Below are positions 27,228-35,705 of a stretch of 64,000 nt of DNA, one piece after another (positions within the stretch are counted from its first letter, which is position 1; each line of letters begins with the position of its first letter). The DNA is from Streptomyces sp. TS71-3 (lineage in GTDB: Bacteria; Actinomycetota; Actinomycetes; Streptomycetales; Streptomycetaceae). The notes beneath the pieces were generated by a model. The model did no database searches and was not told the DNA's origin. It was given only the letters and a program-made list of their open reading frames with translations. Location of the stretch: the NCBI RefSeq assembly GCF_018327685.1, contig NZ_BNEL01000001.1, positions 1,426,001 to 1,490,000 on the forward strand, given 5' to 3'. A program made the position numbers and the translations under genes.

Positions 27228-28733
27228 TTACGCCAGTGGGCGAGGGGTCACCGGGGCGAGAGAGACGGTGCCCTCGGCCGCCAGCGCCGTCAGCAGCGCG
27301 TGCGAGGCGCGCAGCACCAGGTCGTCCCGGTGCCTGGCAGCGACCAGCTGGGCGCCCACCGGCAGCCCGTCCGCGGCCGTCCCGCACGGCACGCTGGCCG
27401 CCGGCTGCTGGGTCAGGTTGAACGGGTAGCTGAAGGGCGTCCAGCCGGTCCACCTGGCCAGGCCGCTGCCGGGCGGGACCTCGTGGCCCGCCTCGAACGC
27501 GGTGCCGGGCAGCGCCGGCGTGAGGAGCAGGTCGTACCTCCGGTGGAAGCGCCCCATCAGCACGCCCAGCGCCATCCGCTCGTCGACGGCGCCCAGGTAG
27601 TCCAGCGCGCTCATCGACCCGCCCAGCCGGCACACCTCCTGGAGCCCCGGGTCGAGGCGCCCGAACTGCTCCGGCGTCAGGTGCTCCACGACCTTGGCGG
27701 CGCCCGAGAACCACAGCGTGTGGTACGCCCCGACCGGGTCGGCGAAACCGGGGTCCGCCTCCTCGACCTCGGCCCCGAGGTCCGCCAGGACGTCGGCCGC
27801 GTGCCGCACGCGCGCGGCGACAGCGGGGTCGACGGGCACGGCGGGGTCGTTCGTGAGCGCCGGGCTGTACGCGACGCGCAGCCCGCGCACGCCCGCCGCG
27901 TCCCCGTTCCCGCCCTCCAGGGCCGCGCGGAAGCCGCCCGCGTACGGCGCCAGCGCCGACCAGTCGCGGTCGTCGGCCCCGCACAGCACGTCCATCATGA
28001 GCGCCGCGTCCTCGACCGTACGGGTCATGGGCCCGGCGTGCGCCAGCGTGCCGAAGGGGCTCGCCGGGTAGAGCGGGATGCGCCCGTACGTGGGTTTGAG
28101 ACCGAAGATCCCGCAGAAGGCGGCCGGAATGCGGACCGAGCCGCCGCCGTCGGTGCCGACGGAGAGCGGCGCGAGACCGGCCGCGACCGCGGCCGCGCTG
28201 CCGCCGCTCGACCCGCCGGACGTCCGCGTGACGTCCCACGGGTTGCGCGTGATGCCGGTCCGGGGCCCGTCGGTGACGCCCTTCCAGCCGAACTCCGGAG
28301 TCGTCGTCTTCCCGACGAGCACCGCCCCGTGCTCGCGCAGCCGCGCCACCGCCGGCGCGTCCTGATCGGAGGCCGCGTCCGGGTCCGTGCTCAGGGAGCC
28401 GCGGAGCGTGGGCCACCCCTTCGTCAGCAGCAGGTCCTTGATGGACACCGGCACCCCGTCGAGCAGCCCGCACGGCTCGCCCCGGCGCCAGCGCTCCGCG
28501 GAGGCGGCGGCCTCGCGGCGGGCCGCCTCGGGGTCGACGAGGCAGTAGGAGTTCAGCAGCGGGTCGAGCCGGTCGATGCGGGCGAGCACGGCGTCGACGG
28601 CGTCCACGGGCGAGAGGCTTCCGTCCCGGTAGCCCGCGAGGAGTTCCGTTGCCGTACGCGCGCACAGGTCGTCCTGCGCGCCGGTCCCCTCCGTCCGGCG
28701 TGCGCCGGCGGCCTGGTCGGTGGGTGCGGTCAT
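27228..28733 (-). CDS. Amidase (amidase signature family)
   Basis: 501 residues; ATG 28733 follows GAGGAGG and overlaps the stop of the upstream dehydrogenase (ATGA). The amidase-signature Ser-cisSer-Lys triad is visible: Lys in [10 protein letters not shown], Ser in [14 protein letters not shown] and the nucleophilic Ser in [16 protein letters not shown]. Family members hydrolyse aliphatic or aromatic amides, or transamidate glutaminyl-tRNA; the lone context, without GatB or GatC, points to a catabolic amidase. It is the second gene of a minus-strand operon with a 2-hydroxyacid dehydrogenase. The operon faces a maleate-isomerase-like protein and a GntR regulator across a shared promoter, so an amide-bearing carbon or nitrogen source is the likely substrate. 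Confidence 0.87.
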   Translation of the reverse strand: MTAPTDQAAGARRTEGTGAQDDLCARTATELLAGYRDGSLSPVDAVDAVLARIDRLDPLLNSYCLVDPEAARREAAASAERWRRGEPCGLLDGVPVSIKDLLLTKGWPTLRGSLSTDPDAASDQDAPAVARLREHGAVLVGKTTTPEFGWKGVTDGPRTGITRNPWDVTRTSGGSSGGSAAAVAAGLAPLSVGTDGGGSVRIPAAFCGIFGLKPTYGRIPLYPASPFGTLAHAGPMTRTVEDAALMMDVLCGADDRDWSALAPYAGGFRAALEGGNGDAAGVRGLRVAYSPALTNDPAVPVDPAVAARVRHAADVLADLGAEVEEADPGFADPVGAYHTLWFSGAAKVVEHLTPEQFGRLDPGLQEVCRLGGSMSALDYLGAVDERMALGVLMGRFHRRYDLLLTPALPGTAFEAGHEVPPGSGLARWTGWTPFSYPFNLTQQPAASVPCGTAADGLPVGAQLVAARHRDDLVLRASHALLTALAAEGTVSLAPVTPRPLA

Positions 28734-29743
28734 GGCGAGACCTCCTCGGTGTGCGGGGTGTCGTCCGGCGCGCCGCCCACGGGCACGTACCCCAAGGTGT
28801 TGTCGACGACGTTGTGCAGCGGCCGGCCGGCGGCCCAGCGCGCGAAGTTGGCGAGGAAGAGCTCCGCCAGGTCCTCCAGCCAGCCGTGCGTGTCGGCCGA
28901 CATGTGCGGGGAGACGAGCAGCCCCGGCACGGTCCACAGGGGGCTGTCCCCGGGCAGCGGCTCCTGGCGGAAGACGTCGAGCGCGGCGCCGCCGAGCCGG
29001 CCGCTCCGCAGGGCCGCCACCAGGTCGTCCTCCACGACCAGCGGGCCGCGGCCGACGTTGACGAACCGGGCGCCGCGCTTCATCCGCGCGAACGCCGCCG
29101 CGTCGAACATGTCCGCGGTCCCGGCCGTCAACGGCGCGGCGCTCACCACCCAGTCCGCCTCCGGCAGCAGCCCGGCCAGCTCGCCGAAGCCGTGCACGCG
29201 GCCGAACTCCGCGTCACCCTCGCGCGCGGAACGGGAGACCAGCGCGACCCGCAGGCCGAGGGCCCGCAGCACCCGGGCGACGGCCCGGCCGATCGGCCCT
29301 CCGCCGACCACGACCGCGCGGGTGCCCGCCACGCGCTCGGTCTCCCGGTGCTGCCAGACGCGGGCGCGCTGGCGGTCGAGGGTGCCGGGCAGGTCCTTGG
29401 CCATGGCGAGGACGAGACCCGCCACGTACTCGGCGATCGGCTCCTCGAAGACGCCGCGCGAGTTGGTGATCACGGCGCCGGAGTGCAGCAGCGCCGGGAA
29501 GAGCAGCCTGTCCACGCCGGCGCTCGCGGTGTGCACCCAGCGCGGGCCCCCGCTCGCGGGCCAGGCGGCCGGCAGGGCACCCGTGAGGAAGTCCCACACG
29601 AGCAGGGCGTCGGCCTCGCGCAGCGCGCCGGCGAGGTCCGCCTCGCCCACCCGCCGCAGCCGTGCACGGTCCTCGATGCGGCCGAGGAGCGGCGGCTCCT
29701 CCTCGCCGAGTACGACGACGAGGGGGAGTTCGGTCGTTGTCAT
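28730..29743 (-). CDS. D-isomer-specific 2-hydroxyacid dehydrogenase
   Basis: 337 residues from ATG 29743. The Rossmann fold is marked by VVVGGGPIGRAVARVL, a GxGxxG variant with GGGPIG. The catalytic triad of the family is present: Arg in VNVGRGPLV, Glu in FRQEPLP and His in SPHMSADTHG. It would reduce a 2-oxo acid to the D-2-hydroxy acid, or the reverse, with NAD(H) or NADP(H). It is the first gene of the minus-strand operon with the amidase and starts 270 bases from the divergent operator at 30030. A G-rich, low-complexity stretch (about 29760-29835, GGTGCG and GTGGTGCG units) separates the start codon from the operator. Confidence 0.85.
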   Translation of the reverse strand: MTTTELPLVVVLGEEEPPLLGRIEDRARLRRVGEADLAGALREADALLVWDFLTGALPAAWPASGGPRWVHTASAGVDRLLFPALLHSGAVITNSRGVFEEPIAEYVAGLVLAMAKDLPGTLDRQRARVWQHRETERVAGTRAVVVGGGPIGRAVARVLRALGLRVALVSRSAREGDAEFGRVHGFGELAGLLPEADWVVSAAPLTAGTADMFDAAAFARMKRGARFVNVGRGPLVVEDDLVAALRSGRLGGAALDVFRQEPLPGDSPLWTVPGLLVSPHMSADTHGWLEDLAELFLANFARWAAGRPLHNVVDNTLGYVPVGGAPDDTPHTEEVSP

Positions 29744-30007
29744 GGCAGCCCTTCGGGTCCCTGCGAGGTGGGGGGTGGTGCGGTGCGGGTGGTGCGCTGT
29801 GCGTGGTGGGGGTGCGCGTGGTGCGGCGGGGTGGGGTGGCACGTCCGCACGGAGCGCCGTCCGCACGAGCCGTCCGCACGAGCGCCGGCCGCGTCCCCTC
29901 CGCATGGGGGCGCGGGCCGGTAGCACGTGGGCGCGGACCGGCGCGTGCAAGGGGCGTGCGGCGCTCCGGAACGCCGCGTCTCCCGCCTGGCCAGGCCTCC
30001 GTATCGA

Positions 30008-30052
30008 TTGACACCGTAGGGTCGGCTCTGTAGGATTGTCAACAATCTACAT
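30008..30052. promoter_or_regulatory. Divergent promoters overlapped by putative GntR operator, site 2
   Basis: Plus strand: TTGACA at 30008-30013, a 17-base spacer and TAGGAT at 30031-30036. Minus strand: TTGACA at 30042-30037, an 18-base spacer and TACGGT at 30018-30013. The operator-like ATTGT-CA-ACAAT is a perfect inverted repeat at 30035-30046, inside GTAGG...TCTACAT (30030-30052). It covers the plus -10 box and the minus -35 box, so a bound repressor would block both. The rest of the 413-base gap is low-complexity to the left and unremarkable to the right. Confidence 0.75.
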
Positions 30053-30156
30053 GTTGTCGATGTGCCGTCCGGCACGGCGCCCCGGCAGCGCACGAAGGTG
30101 GAGTTCGACGGGCCGCGGTCAGCGCGGCCCGTCCGGTCTGGAGAGGGCGATCGCAG

Positions 30157-30906
30157 TTGGCTGACCGCATGACGACGGTGGGTTTCCTCTATCCCGGCTA
30201 CTCCGCCGAGGACGACTACCCGCTGCTGGAGAGTCTGATCGGCGCAGGGGTGCGACTCCCCCTGGTGCACACGGACATGGGCGAGGACGCGCACCGCGTG
30301 GACGCCCTCCTGGAGATGGGCGCCATCCACCGCCTGACCCAGGGCCTGGAAGAGCTCAAGCGGTACGACGTCGACGCCGTGGTGTGGGCCTGCACCAGTG
30401 CCAGCTTCATCTACGGACGGCGGGGCGCGAGCCAGCAGGCCGAGGAGCTCGCCCAGGCCGCCGGAGTCCCGGCGTCCAGCACGTCCTTCGCCTTCGCGCA
30501 CGCGCTCGAAGCGCTGGGCGTGCGCAGCGTCTCCATCGGCGCCACCTACCCGGAGGACGTCGCCGGATACTTCGTGCGCTTCCTGGAGGACTCCGGGGTG
30601 CGGGTGGCGCAGGTCTCGGGGCGAGGCATCATCACGGCGGCTGAAGTCGGTACGCTCTCCCGCGAGCAGGTGCTCCACCTGGCGAAGGCCAACGACCACG
30701 AGGACGCCGAAGCCGTCCTGCTCCCGGACACCGCCCTGCACACGGCCGGCTGGCTGGATGAGCTGGAAGAGGCCGTGGGCAAGCCCGTGCTGACGGCCAA
30801 CCAGGTCACCGTCTGGGAAGGGCTGCGGCTCGCGGGGGACACCGCACCGCGCGAGGGTCTCGGGCGGCTGTTCCGCCAGGCCACGCTCCTTTCACCGGAG
30901 CGGTGA
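30157..30906 (+). CDS. Asp/Glu racemase superfamily protein, one catalytic Cys
   Basis: 249 residues from TTG 30157, about 9 bases after GGAGAGGG; ATG 30169 is the alternative. It has the same superfamily fold as the 21116-21967 product, and both keep TANQVTVWE/A near the C-terminus. The first catalytic Cys is kept (ACTSASF), but the second, seen as SCTNL in the paralogue, is Asp here (PDTALHT). Arylmalonate decarboxylase is a known one-Cys member, though it keeps the other Cys, so a non-racemase reaction is possible. The gene directly follows the strong divergent promoter and precedes the GntR regulator by 27 bases, so the two form an operon under the same operator. The substrate is unknown; the context suggests a dicarboxylate or amide derivative. 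Confidence 0.78.
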   Translation: MADRMTTVGFLYPGYSAEDDYPLLESLIGAGVRLPLVHTDMGEDAHRVDALLEMGAIHRLTQGLEELKRYDVDAVVWACTSASFIYGRRGASQQAEELAQAAGVPASSTSFAFAHALEALGVRSVSIGATYPEDVAGYFVRFLEDSGVRVAQVSGRGIITAAEVGTLSREQVLHLAKANDHEDAEAVLLPDTALHTAGWLDELEEAVGKPVLTANQVTVWEGLRLAGDTAPREGLGRLFRQATLLSPER

Positions 30907-30933
30907 CGGGGGCGCAGGAGAAGGAGAGAGAAC

Positions 30934-31644
30934 ATGCCGGGAGCCAGACGGTTGCAGCCTGTCAGGCGTGAGCCTGCCGCCATCTCGATCGCCCAGCAGC
31001 TCACCGAGGCGATCATGGACGGCACGCTGGCGCCCGGCTCCCAGCTGGGAGAGGCGGAGCTGGCCGCGGAGCTGGGGGTCAGCCGGGGCCCGCTGCGCGA
31101 GGCCATGCAGCGCCTCGTGCAGCAGGGCATCGCCTACAGCGAGCCGCACCGCGGCGTCTTCGTGACCACCCTCACGGTGGACGACGTACGGGACATCTAC
31201 GTCGCGAGGACGTCCGTCGAGTCCGCCGCCTGCCGGCTCATCCTCCGCCGTGACCCCCAGGGCACGGCGGAGCGGCTCTCGGTCGTGCACAAGGCCATGG
31301 CGGACGCCGCGAAGCGCGGTGACCACGCCGCCCTCAGCGCCGCGGACACCGAGCTGCACCAGATGCTCGTCAACGAGTCCGGCAGTCCCCGCCTGACGCG
31401 CATGGCGCAGACGCTCTTCGTGGAGACGCGCATGTGCATCTCGGCGCTGCAGGACAAGTACCAGGCGCCCGACGTCATGGTCGACGAGCACGCGGAGATC
31501 ATCCGCGCCATGCGCGACGGCCACGAGGAGCGGCTGCTGCGGCTGATGGACGAGCACATGCAGGACGCCGTCCAGAGGCTGACCGAGGAGCCGGGGACGG
31601 CACCGGAGGACGGCGCCGGCGCCGCGGTGGCCACCGGGGCGTGA
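30934..31644 (+). CDS. GntR-family regulator, FadR/FCD subfamily
   Basis: 236 residues; ATG 30934 follows AAGGAGAGAG. The N-terminal winged helix-turn-helix is typical (LTEAIMDGTLAPGSQL, LAAELGVSRGPLREAMQRL). The C-terminal FCD domain (about 85-215) carries the Asp/His metal-binding positions (DTELHQMLV, VDEHAEIIRAM, MDEHMQDAV), so a metal and a small carboxylate are likely ligands. It ends the plus-strand operon behind the one-Cys racemase-family protein. The only two good matches I see to a FadR-type inverted repeat (25262 and 30030) flank the aminotransferase, aldehyde dehydrogenase, amidase, hydroxyacid dehydrogenase and its own operon, so it probably represses all of them and itself. Confidence 0.88.
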   Translation: MPGARRLQPVRREPAAISIAQQLTEAIMDGTLAPGSQLGEAELAAELGVSRGPLREAMQRLVQQGIAYSEPHRGVFVTTLTVDDVRDIYVARTSVESAACRLILRRDPQGTAERLSVVHKAMADAAKRGDHAALSAADTELHQMLVNESGSPRLTRMAQTLFVETRMCISALQDKYQAPDVMVDEHAEIIRAMRDGHEERLLRLMDEHMQDAVQRLTEEPGTAPEDGAGAAVATGA

Positions 31645-31713
31645 CGACCGGTCCGCGGCGGACCTGAACGCTCCCCGAACCCGTGGCTCTTGAGGCCACC
31701 GCGGTCCTCGGTG

Positions 31714-32451
31714 TCAGGCGGACCCGGCCGGCTCTCCGGTGACCAGCCGTGTCACCGCCCGTGCGCCGGGGGCGAGTTCGAGCAGCCCGCTCACCAGTTC
31801 CTCGCCGGCCAGGGCCAGCTCGGCTGCGTCCACCGGTTCGAGCGCGTCCAGGATGAACAGCGCGCGGGTGGTCTCACCGGTGATCCGGGTGCGCGTGCAC
31901 TGCCGCCAGTTCCAGCGCCGGCAGGTCACACCGAGGTCGTCGGCCCACACCACCTCGCCCGGTTCGGGCGACTCGACGACCGGTTCGCCGGACGCCGTGG
32001 TCTCGAAGCGCTCCTCGCCGGTCGCCCGCAGGAGCCGGGGCGCGCCGGAGTAGCAGTCGATGTCCTCGCCGCCCAGCGGGAGGACGTGGGCGACGGAGAC
32101 GGCGTTGTAGACGTCGGTGATCCGGTCGATCCGCGGCAGCCCCGCGTCGATCCGGCGCAGCAGCGCCTCGACGCTGGGACGCGTCCGCTTGGGCTTCATC
32201 CCCGCGGCCCGGAACGCCTCGTGCCACGCCACGATCCGCGGCTCCTCCGCGAGGGGCCGCCCGGCGGCCCGCTCCCGCGCGATCCTCTCGGCCCCGGCCA
32301 GCAGGCGGTCGCTGACCTCGTCACTGGGACCGGGTCGCAGCCCGTCGACGGCCACGAGCAGCGCCCGGTAGTCGGGACGCAGCGCGACGACGCCGTGCGC
32401 CACGGAGGCCTCGGCGAGCCAGGTTTCGAGAGGGGCGGTGGTGGGCGGCAT
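31714..32451 (-). CDS. B3/B4 tRNA-binding-domain protein
   Basis: 245 residues from ATG 32451, which follows GGGAG by 5 bases; an ATG at 32463 is an alternative. The sequence matches the free-standing B3/4 domain proteins related to the editing region of phenylalanyl-tRNA synthetase beta chains: PSVEALLRRI, then TDVYNAVSVAHVLPLGGEDID, and the C-terminal NWRQCTRTRITGET. Family members are thought to bind or proofread mischarged tRNA, but evidence is thin. It stands apart from the GntR operon, which ends convergently 69 bases away, and 100 bases downstream of the DUF1905-type gene on its own strand. Confidence 0.7.
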   Translation of the reverse strand: MPPTTAPLETWLAEASVAHGVVALRPDYRALLVAVDGLRPGPSDEVSDRLLAGAERIARERAAGRPLAEEPRIVAWHEAFRAAGMKPKRTRPSVEALLRRIDAGLPRIDRITDVYNAVSVAHVLPLGGEDIDCYSGAPRLLRATGEERFETTASGEPVVESPEPGEVVWADDLGVTCRRWNWRQCTRTRITGETTRALFILDALEPVDAAELALAGEELVSGLLELAPGARAVTRLVTGEPAGSA

Positions 32452-32550
32452 CGGTACTCCCATGGGCAGGTGTCGTGCACCGCCAACCCTAGGCAATCAG
32501 CGCTCCGCTCCACCTGGTGGTGAGGTCGATGAACCCGTCCGGTCGCGGCA

Positions 32551-32994
32551 TCAGGGCACCTTGCCCGCGCGCAGAGCGGTGACGGCCTTGGCGATGCGCC
32601 GCTGCCTGGTCTCGGCCGTCCTGGCGGCCTCCACGGGCTCGACGACCCGGCGCTTGCCGCTGTAGGACAGTCCGTCGAAGAACGCTCTGGCGTCCGCGTC
32701 CAGCGCCGCCGTGAGATCGGCGGGCACGGCGACCTCGCGGGGCGCGGTGTCGAGCTGGAGGTCCACCTCGACCTCGTCTCCGGCCGCCACACCGGCCTTC
32801 GCGCGGTTGTCCGCGCTGAGGCTGACCAGGTACCGCCCGCCCATCATGGCGACACTGCTGCGGTAGGTGTGGCCGCCCACGGTGACCCGGACCGGCGGCC
32901 TCCTGCCGCCGCCGAGGCCGGCGACGACCTCCGGCGGCACGGGAATGCCGGTCGCCGTCTTGCCGGAGAGCTGGACGGTGGCTCGGAATCTCAC
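32551..32994 (-). CDS. DUF1905/YdeI-type small protein
   Basis: 147 residues from GTG 32994, which overlaps the stop of the DUF998 gene (GTGA). The N-terminal half fits the DUF1905 beta-barrel (FRATVQLSGKTATGIPVPPEVV, GGHTYRSSVAMMGGRYLVSLS), and the C-terminal half the YdeI/OmpD-associated helical domain (FFDGLSYSGKRRVVEPVEAARTAETRQRRIAKA, given here only as a region near residues 95-130). The biochemical function of these proteins is not established. Translation is coupled to the upstream membrane protein, and both are divergent from a TetR regulator that probably controls them. Confidence 0.78.
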   Translation of the reverse strand: MRFRATVQLSGKTATGIPVPPEVVAGLGGGRRPPVRVTVGGHTYRSSVAMMGGRYLVSLSADNRAKAGVAAGDEVEVDLQLDTAPREVAVPADLTAALDADARAFFDGLSYSGKRRVVEPVEAARTAETRQRRIAKAVTALRAGKVP

Positions 32995-33644
32995 GACGCT
33001 GCCTCTCTGTTCAGGCGGGCGACAAGGGCGATCCAGGTCCAGGCGAGGAGCACCCCGATCCACAGGGCGAGCACTCCGACGGGACTGGCCGTCCCGGCGA
33101 GACCGGCGAGGAACAGCACTCCCGTGAGCCGCGAGTAGACCGCCCAACCACGGTGTCCGCCCCTGCCGAAGTGGTGGGCGAACGCGAAGCAGGCGGCGAC
33201 CAGCGAGAGGAATCCGAGCGCGGCGAAGCCGAGGTGCGCCAAGCCGTGCCAGCTGATGTCCGGGGCCGCGCCCTCCGGCGTGCCCGGCGGGAAGCCGTCG
33301 GCGGGATCGGCGGGGAAGACCCCGGCGATCATCACCCCGGCGCCGTAGCCGGCGAGCAGGCGCGGGCCCCAGGTCCCGCCGCTCTCCGGCCGCTCCATGC
33401 TCCGTAGGCCGATGGCGCAGGCGATCACCAGCAGCCCGCTCACCAGGAAGTTCGCGATCTGGATCCAGCCGAGATCGCCGATGGCGAGCTGGCTGACGTC
33501 GTGCCGGGCCAGGTCGAAGCCCTCGCGGGTGAGTCCCTGGACCAGGGCCGCCCCGACATAGAGCGGTCCGGCGGCGATGCCGCAGGCCAGCAGAGCGGAT
33601 CTCGCTGCGGATCTCGCCGGGCCGGCGACGGCCGTGCTGCTCAT
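32991..33644 (-). CDS. DUF998 membrane protein
   Basis: 217 residues from ATG 33644 with GGGGAGGGG upstream. Six hydrophobic segments can be seen, for example SALLACGIAAGPLYVGAALV, IANFLVSGLLVIACAIGL, LLAGYGAGVMIAGVF, FAALGFLSLVAACFAF and VGVLALWIGVLLAWTW. The loop with DVSQLAIGDLGWIQ is typical of DUF998. Its function is unknown, and in actinomycetes it often sits beside TetR regulators. The divergent TetR gene starts 70 bases away across a nested palindrome, so TetR repression is very likely. The stop overlaps the start of the DUF1905-type gene. Confidence 0.82.
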   Translation of the reverse strand: MSSTAVAGPARSAARSALLACGIAAGPLYVGAALVQGLTREGFDLARHDVSQLAIGDLGWIQIANFLVSGLLVIACAIGLRSMERPESGGTWGPRLLAGYGAGVMIAGVFPADPADGFPPGTPEGAAPDISWHGLAHLGFAALGFLSLVAACFAFAHHFGRGGHRGWAVYSRLTGVLFLAGLAGTASPVGVLALWIGVLLAWTWIALVARLNREAAS

Positions 33645-33663
33645 CGGTACCCCTCCCCGTTCG

Positions 33664-33709
33664 GTACTGGACGGCACAGTACCCACTCGGGTACTGGGCA
33701 GTCCAGTAC
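33664..33709. promoter_or_regulatory. Nested palindromic TetR operator
   Basis: Outer arms GTACTGGAC (33664-33672) and GTCCAGTAC (33701-33709) and inner arms AGTACCC (33678-33684) and GGGTACT (33689-33695) are both perfect inverted repeats and share one centre at 33686.5. The GTAC core occurs four times. It fills the divergent gap between the DUF998 and TetR genes. Confidence 0.8.
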
Positions 33710-33713
33710 TCTG

Positions 33714-34361
33714 ATGCCCATGGACACCGTCGCGTCTGAGGAAGGACGGTCGGCCCGCAAACGCAGGTCGATCATGGAAGCCGCCACGACCCTGTTCCTG
33801 CGCAGCGGCTACCAGGGCACGAGCATGGACGAGATCGCGGCCGTGGCAGCCGTGTCCAAGCAGACCGTGTACAAGAACTTCGCCGACAAGGAACGGCTCT
33901 TCGGCGACATCGTCCTCGGCATCACCGACCGCGTCGAAGGGTTCGCCGAGCAGGCCGCCCGTGCGCTCGGCGGCACCGAGGACCTGGAGAGGGACCTGGG
34001 CGAGCTCGGGCGGCGGTACATCGCGACCGTGGTCCGGCCTGAGGTGCTGCAACTGCGCCGGCTCGTGCTCGCCGAGGCGAACAGGTTCCCCGAACTGGCG
34101 CGGAGCTACTACGAGCGGACCGTCCAGCGGACGCTGGAGATCCTGGCCTCGCACTTCCGCGAACTGGACGAGCGCGGGCTGCTACGGGTGGCGGATCCGA
34201 TGGTGGCGGCCGGGCATTTCGCCTTCCTGATCTTCGGAACGCCCCTGGACCGCGCCATGTTCGGCGCCGACACCGAACGCCTCACGAACGCCGAGTCGAA
34301 CCGCCTGGCCGACGCCGGCGTCCGGGTGTTCCTGGCGGCGTACGGCGCACGGGCCTCGTGA
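33714..34361 (+). CDS. TetR-family transcriptional regulator
   Basis: 215 residues from ATG 33714 (a second ATG at 33720 gives 213). No ribosome site is visible and the operator palindrome ends 4 bases before the start, so the mRNA is probably leaderless. The N-terminal helix-turn-helix is standard: RSIMEAATTLFLRSGYQGTS, MDEIAAVAAVSKQTVYKNFADKE. The ligand-binding domain is of the TetR_C type with a long helical region (ELGRRYIATVVRPEVLQLRRLV). It probably represses itself and the divergent DUF998/DUF1905 operon through the nested palindrome. The ligand is unknown; a membrane-active compound is a reasonable guess given the target. Confidence 0.9.
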   Translation: MPMDTVASEEGRSARKRRSIMEAATTLFLRSGYQGTSMDEIAAVAAVSKQTVYKNFADKERLFGDIVLGITDRVEGFAEQAARALGGTEDLERDLGELGRRYIATVVRPEVLQLRRLVLAEANRFPELARSYYERTVQRTLEILASHFRELDERGLLRVADPMVAAGHFAFLIFGTPLDRAMFGADTERLTNAESNRLADAGVRVFLAAYGARAS

Positions 34362-34497
34362 GTTTCGGGAGCCCATGGGCACGTGAGGCGAACCGCGACC
34401 CGCTGAACCCTGGATGCGCTGCCCGGGATGGGGCACACGGCCAGGCCGTGATGCGGGGCATGGGCAGGGTGGGAGGCGGGCGGGCAGGATGGGGCCC

Positions 34498-35697
34498 ATG
34501 AGCTACGACGTCTCCAGGATCCGTACCGACTTCCCCGCCCTCCAGCAGGGCGTGGCCTACTTCGACGGGCCGGGCGGCACCCAGGTGCCGCGGCAGGTCG
34601 CGGAGGCGATGGCCGCGGCGATGTGCTCGGGTGTCTCCAACCGCGGCGCGGTGACGGCCGCCGAGCGCCGTGCCGAGCGGATCGTCGTGGACGCCCGGCA
34701 GGCCATGGCGGATCTGCTCGGCTGCGACCCGCGCGGCGTGGTCTTCACCAGGTCGGCCACCCAGGCCGCGTACGACGTCTCCCGGGCGCTGGCGCGGACC
34801 TGGGAGGCCGGTGACGAGATCGTCGTCACCCGGCTCGACCACGACGCGAACATCAGGCCGTGGATCCAGGCGGCCGAGGCATCCGGCGCGACGGTGCGGT
34901 GGGCCGAGTTCGACCCCGAGAGCGGCGAGCTGAGCGCCGACGCGGTCCGGGCGGAGCTCTCAGGGCGGACCAGGCTGGTCGCGGTCACCGCGGCGTCGAA
35001 CCTCGTCGGAACGCGCCCGGACATACCCGCCATCGCCGACGCCGTCCACGAGACCGGGGCCCTGCTGTACGCCGACGGGGTGCACCTGACGGCGCACACG
35101 CCGGTGGACGTCGCCGCGCTGCGTGCCGACTTCTACTCCTGCTCGCCGTACAAGTTCTTCGGCCCGCACCACGGTGTGGTCGTCGCGGACCCGGAGCTCT
35201 GGGAGGGACTCCGCCCGGACAAGCTGCTGCCCTCCAGCGACAGCGTGCCCGAGCGCTTCGAGCTGGGCACCCTGCCGTACGAGATCCTCGCGGGCACCAC
35301 CGCGGCGGTGGACTACCTCGCCGCCCTCGCGTCGTCGGCGCCGGACCGCCGGGGCCGGGTCGTGGAGTCGCTGCGCGCCGTGGAGGCGCACGAGGAGAAG
35401 CTCTTCGCGGAGCTGATGGCGGGCCTGTCGGACATCGCCGGGGTACGGCTGCACGGCACCCCCGCCCGCCGCACGCCCACGGCGCTGTTCTCCGTGGCCG
35501 GCGTACCCGGCGGCGAGGTCTACGAGGGGCTCGCGCGGCTCGGCGTGAACGCGCCGGCCGGCACCTTCTACGCGCTGGAGGCCTCGCGCCGGATGGGGCT
35601 CGGCGACACGGGCGCCGTGCGGGCCGGGCTCGCCCCGTACACGGACGGCGAGGACGTGCGGCGGCTGCTCGCCGGGGTCGAGGAGGTGGCCCGATAA
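34498..35697 (+). CDS. Cysteine desulfurase-like PLP enzyme (SufS/VC1184 type)
   Basis: 399 residues from ATG 34498; ATG 34489 is a near alternative. It is an aminotransferase class V protein: YFDGPGGTQVP at the N-terminus, TRSATQAAYDVSR, DHDANIRPW, YADGVHLTAHT (Asp for PLP) and the Schiff-base Lys in CSPYKFFGPHHG. The overall pattern fits the SufS-like subgroup annotated as cysteine desulfurase family. No Suf or Isc scaffold genes are near, and the Cys nucleophile loop is not evident, so it may act on another substrate such as a selenocysteine, isopenicillin-like or kynurenine-type amino acid. The stop TAA overlaps the likely start of the following SDR gene, so the two are an operon. Confidence 0.8.
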   Translation: MSYDVSRIRTDFPALQQGVAYFDGPGGTQVPRQVAEAMAAAMCSGVSNRGAVTAAERRAERIVVDARQAMADLLGCDPRGVVFTRSATQAAYDVSRALARTWEAGDEIVVTRLDHDANIRPWIQAAEASGATVRWAEFDPESGELSADAVRAELSGRTRLVAVTAASNLVGTRPDIPAIADAVHETGALLYADGVHLTAHTPVDVAALRADFYSCSPYKFFGPHHGVVVADPELWEGLRPDKLLPSSDSVPERFELGTLPYEILAGTTAAVDYLAALASSAPDRRGRVVESLRAVEAHEEKLFAELMAGLSDIAGVRLHGTPARRTPTALFSVAGVPGGEVYEGLARLGVNAPAGTFYALEASRRMGLGDTGAVRAGLAPYTDGEDVRRLLAGVEEVAR

Positions 35698-35705
35698 ACC
35701 GGGGA

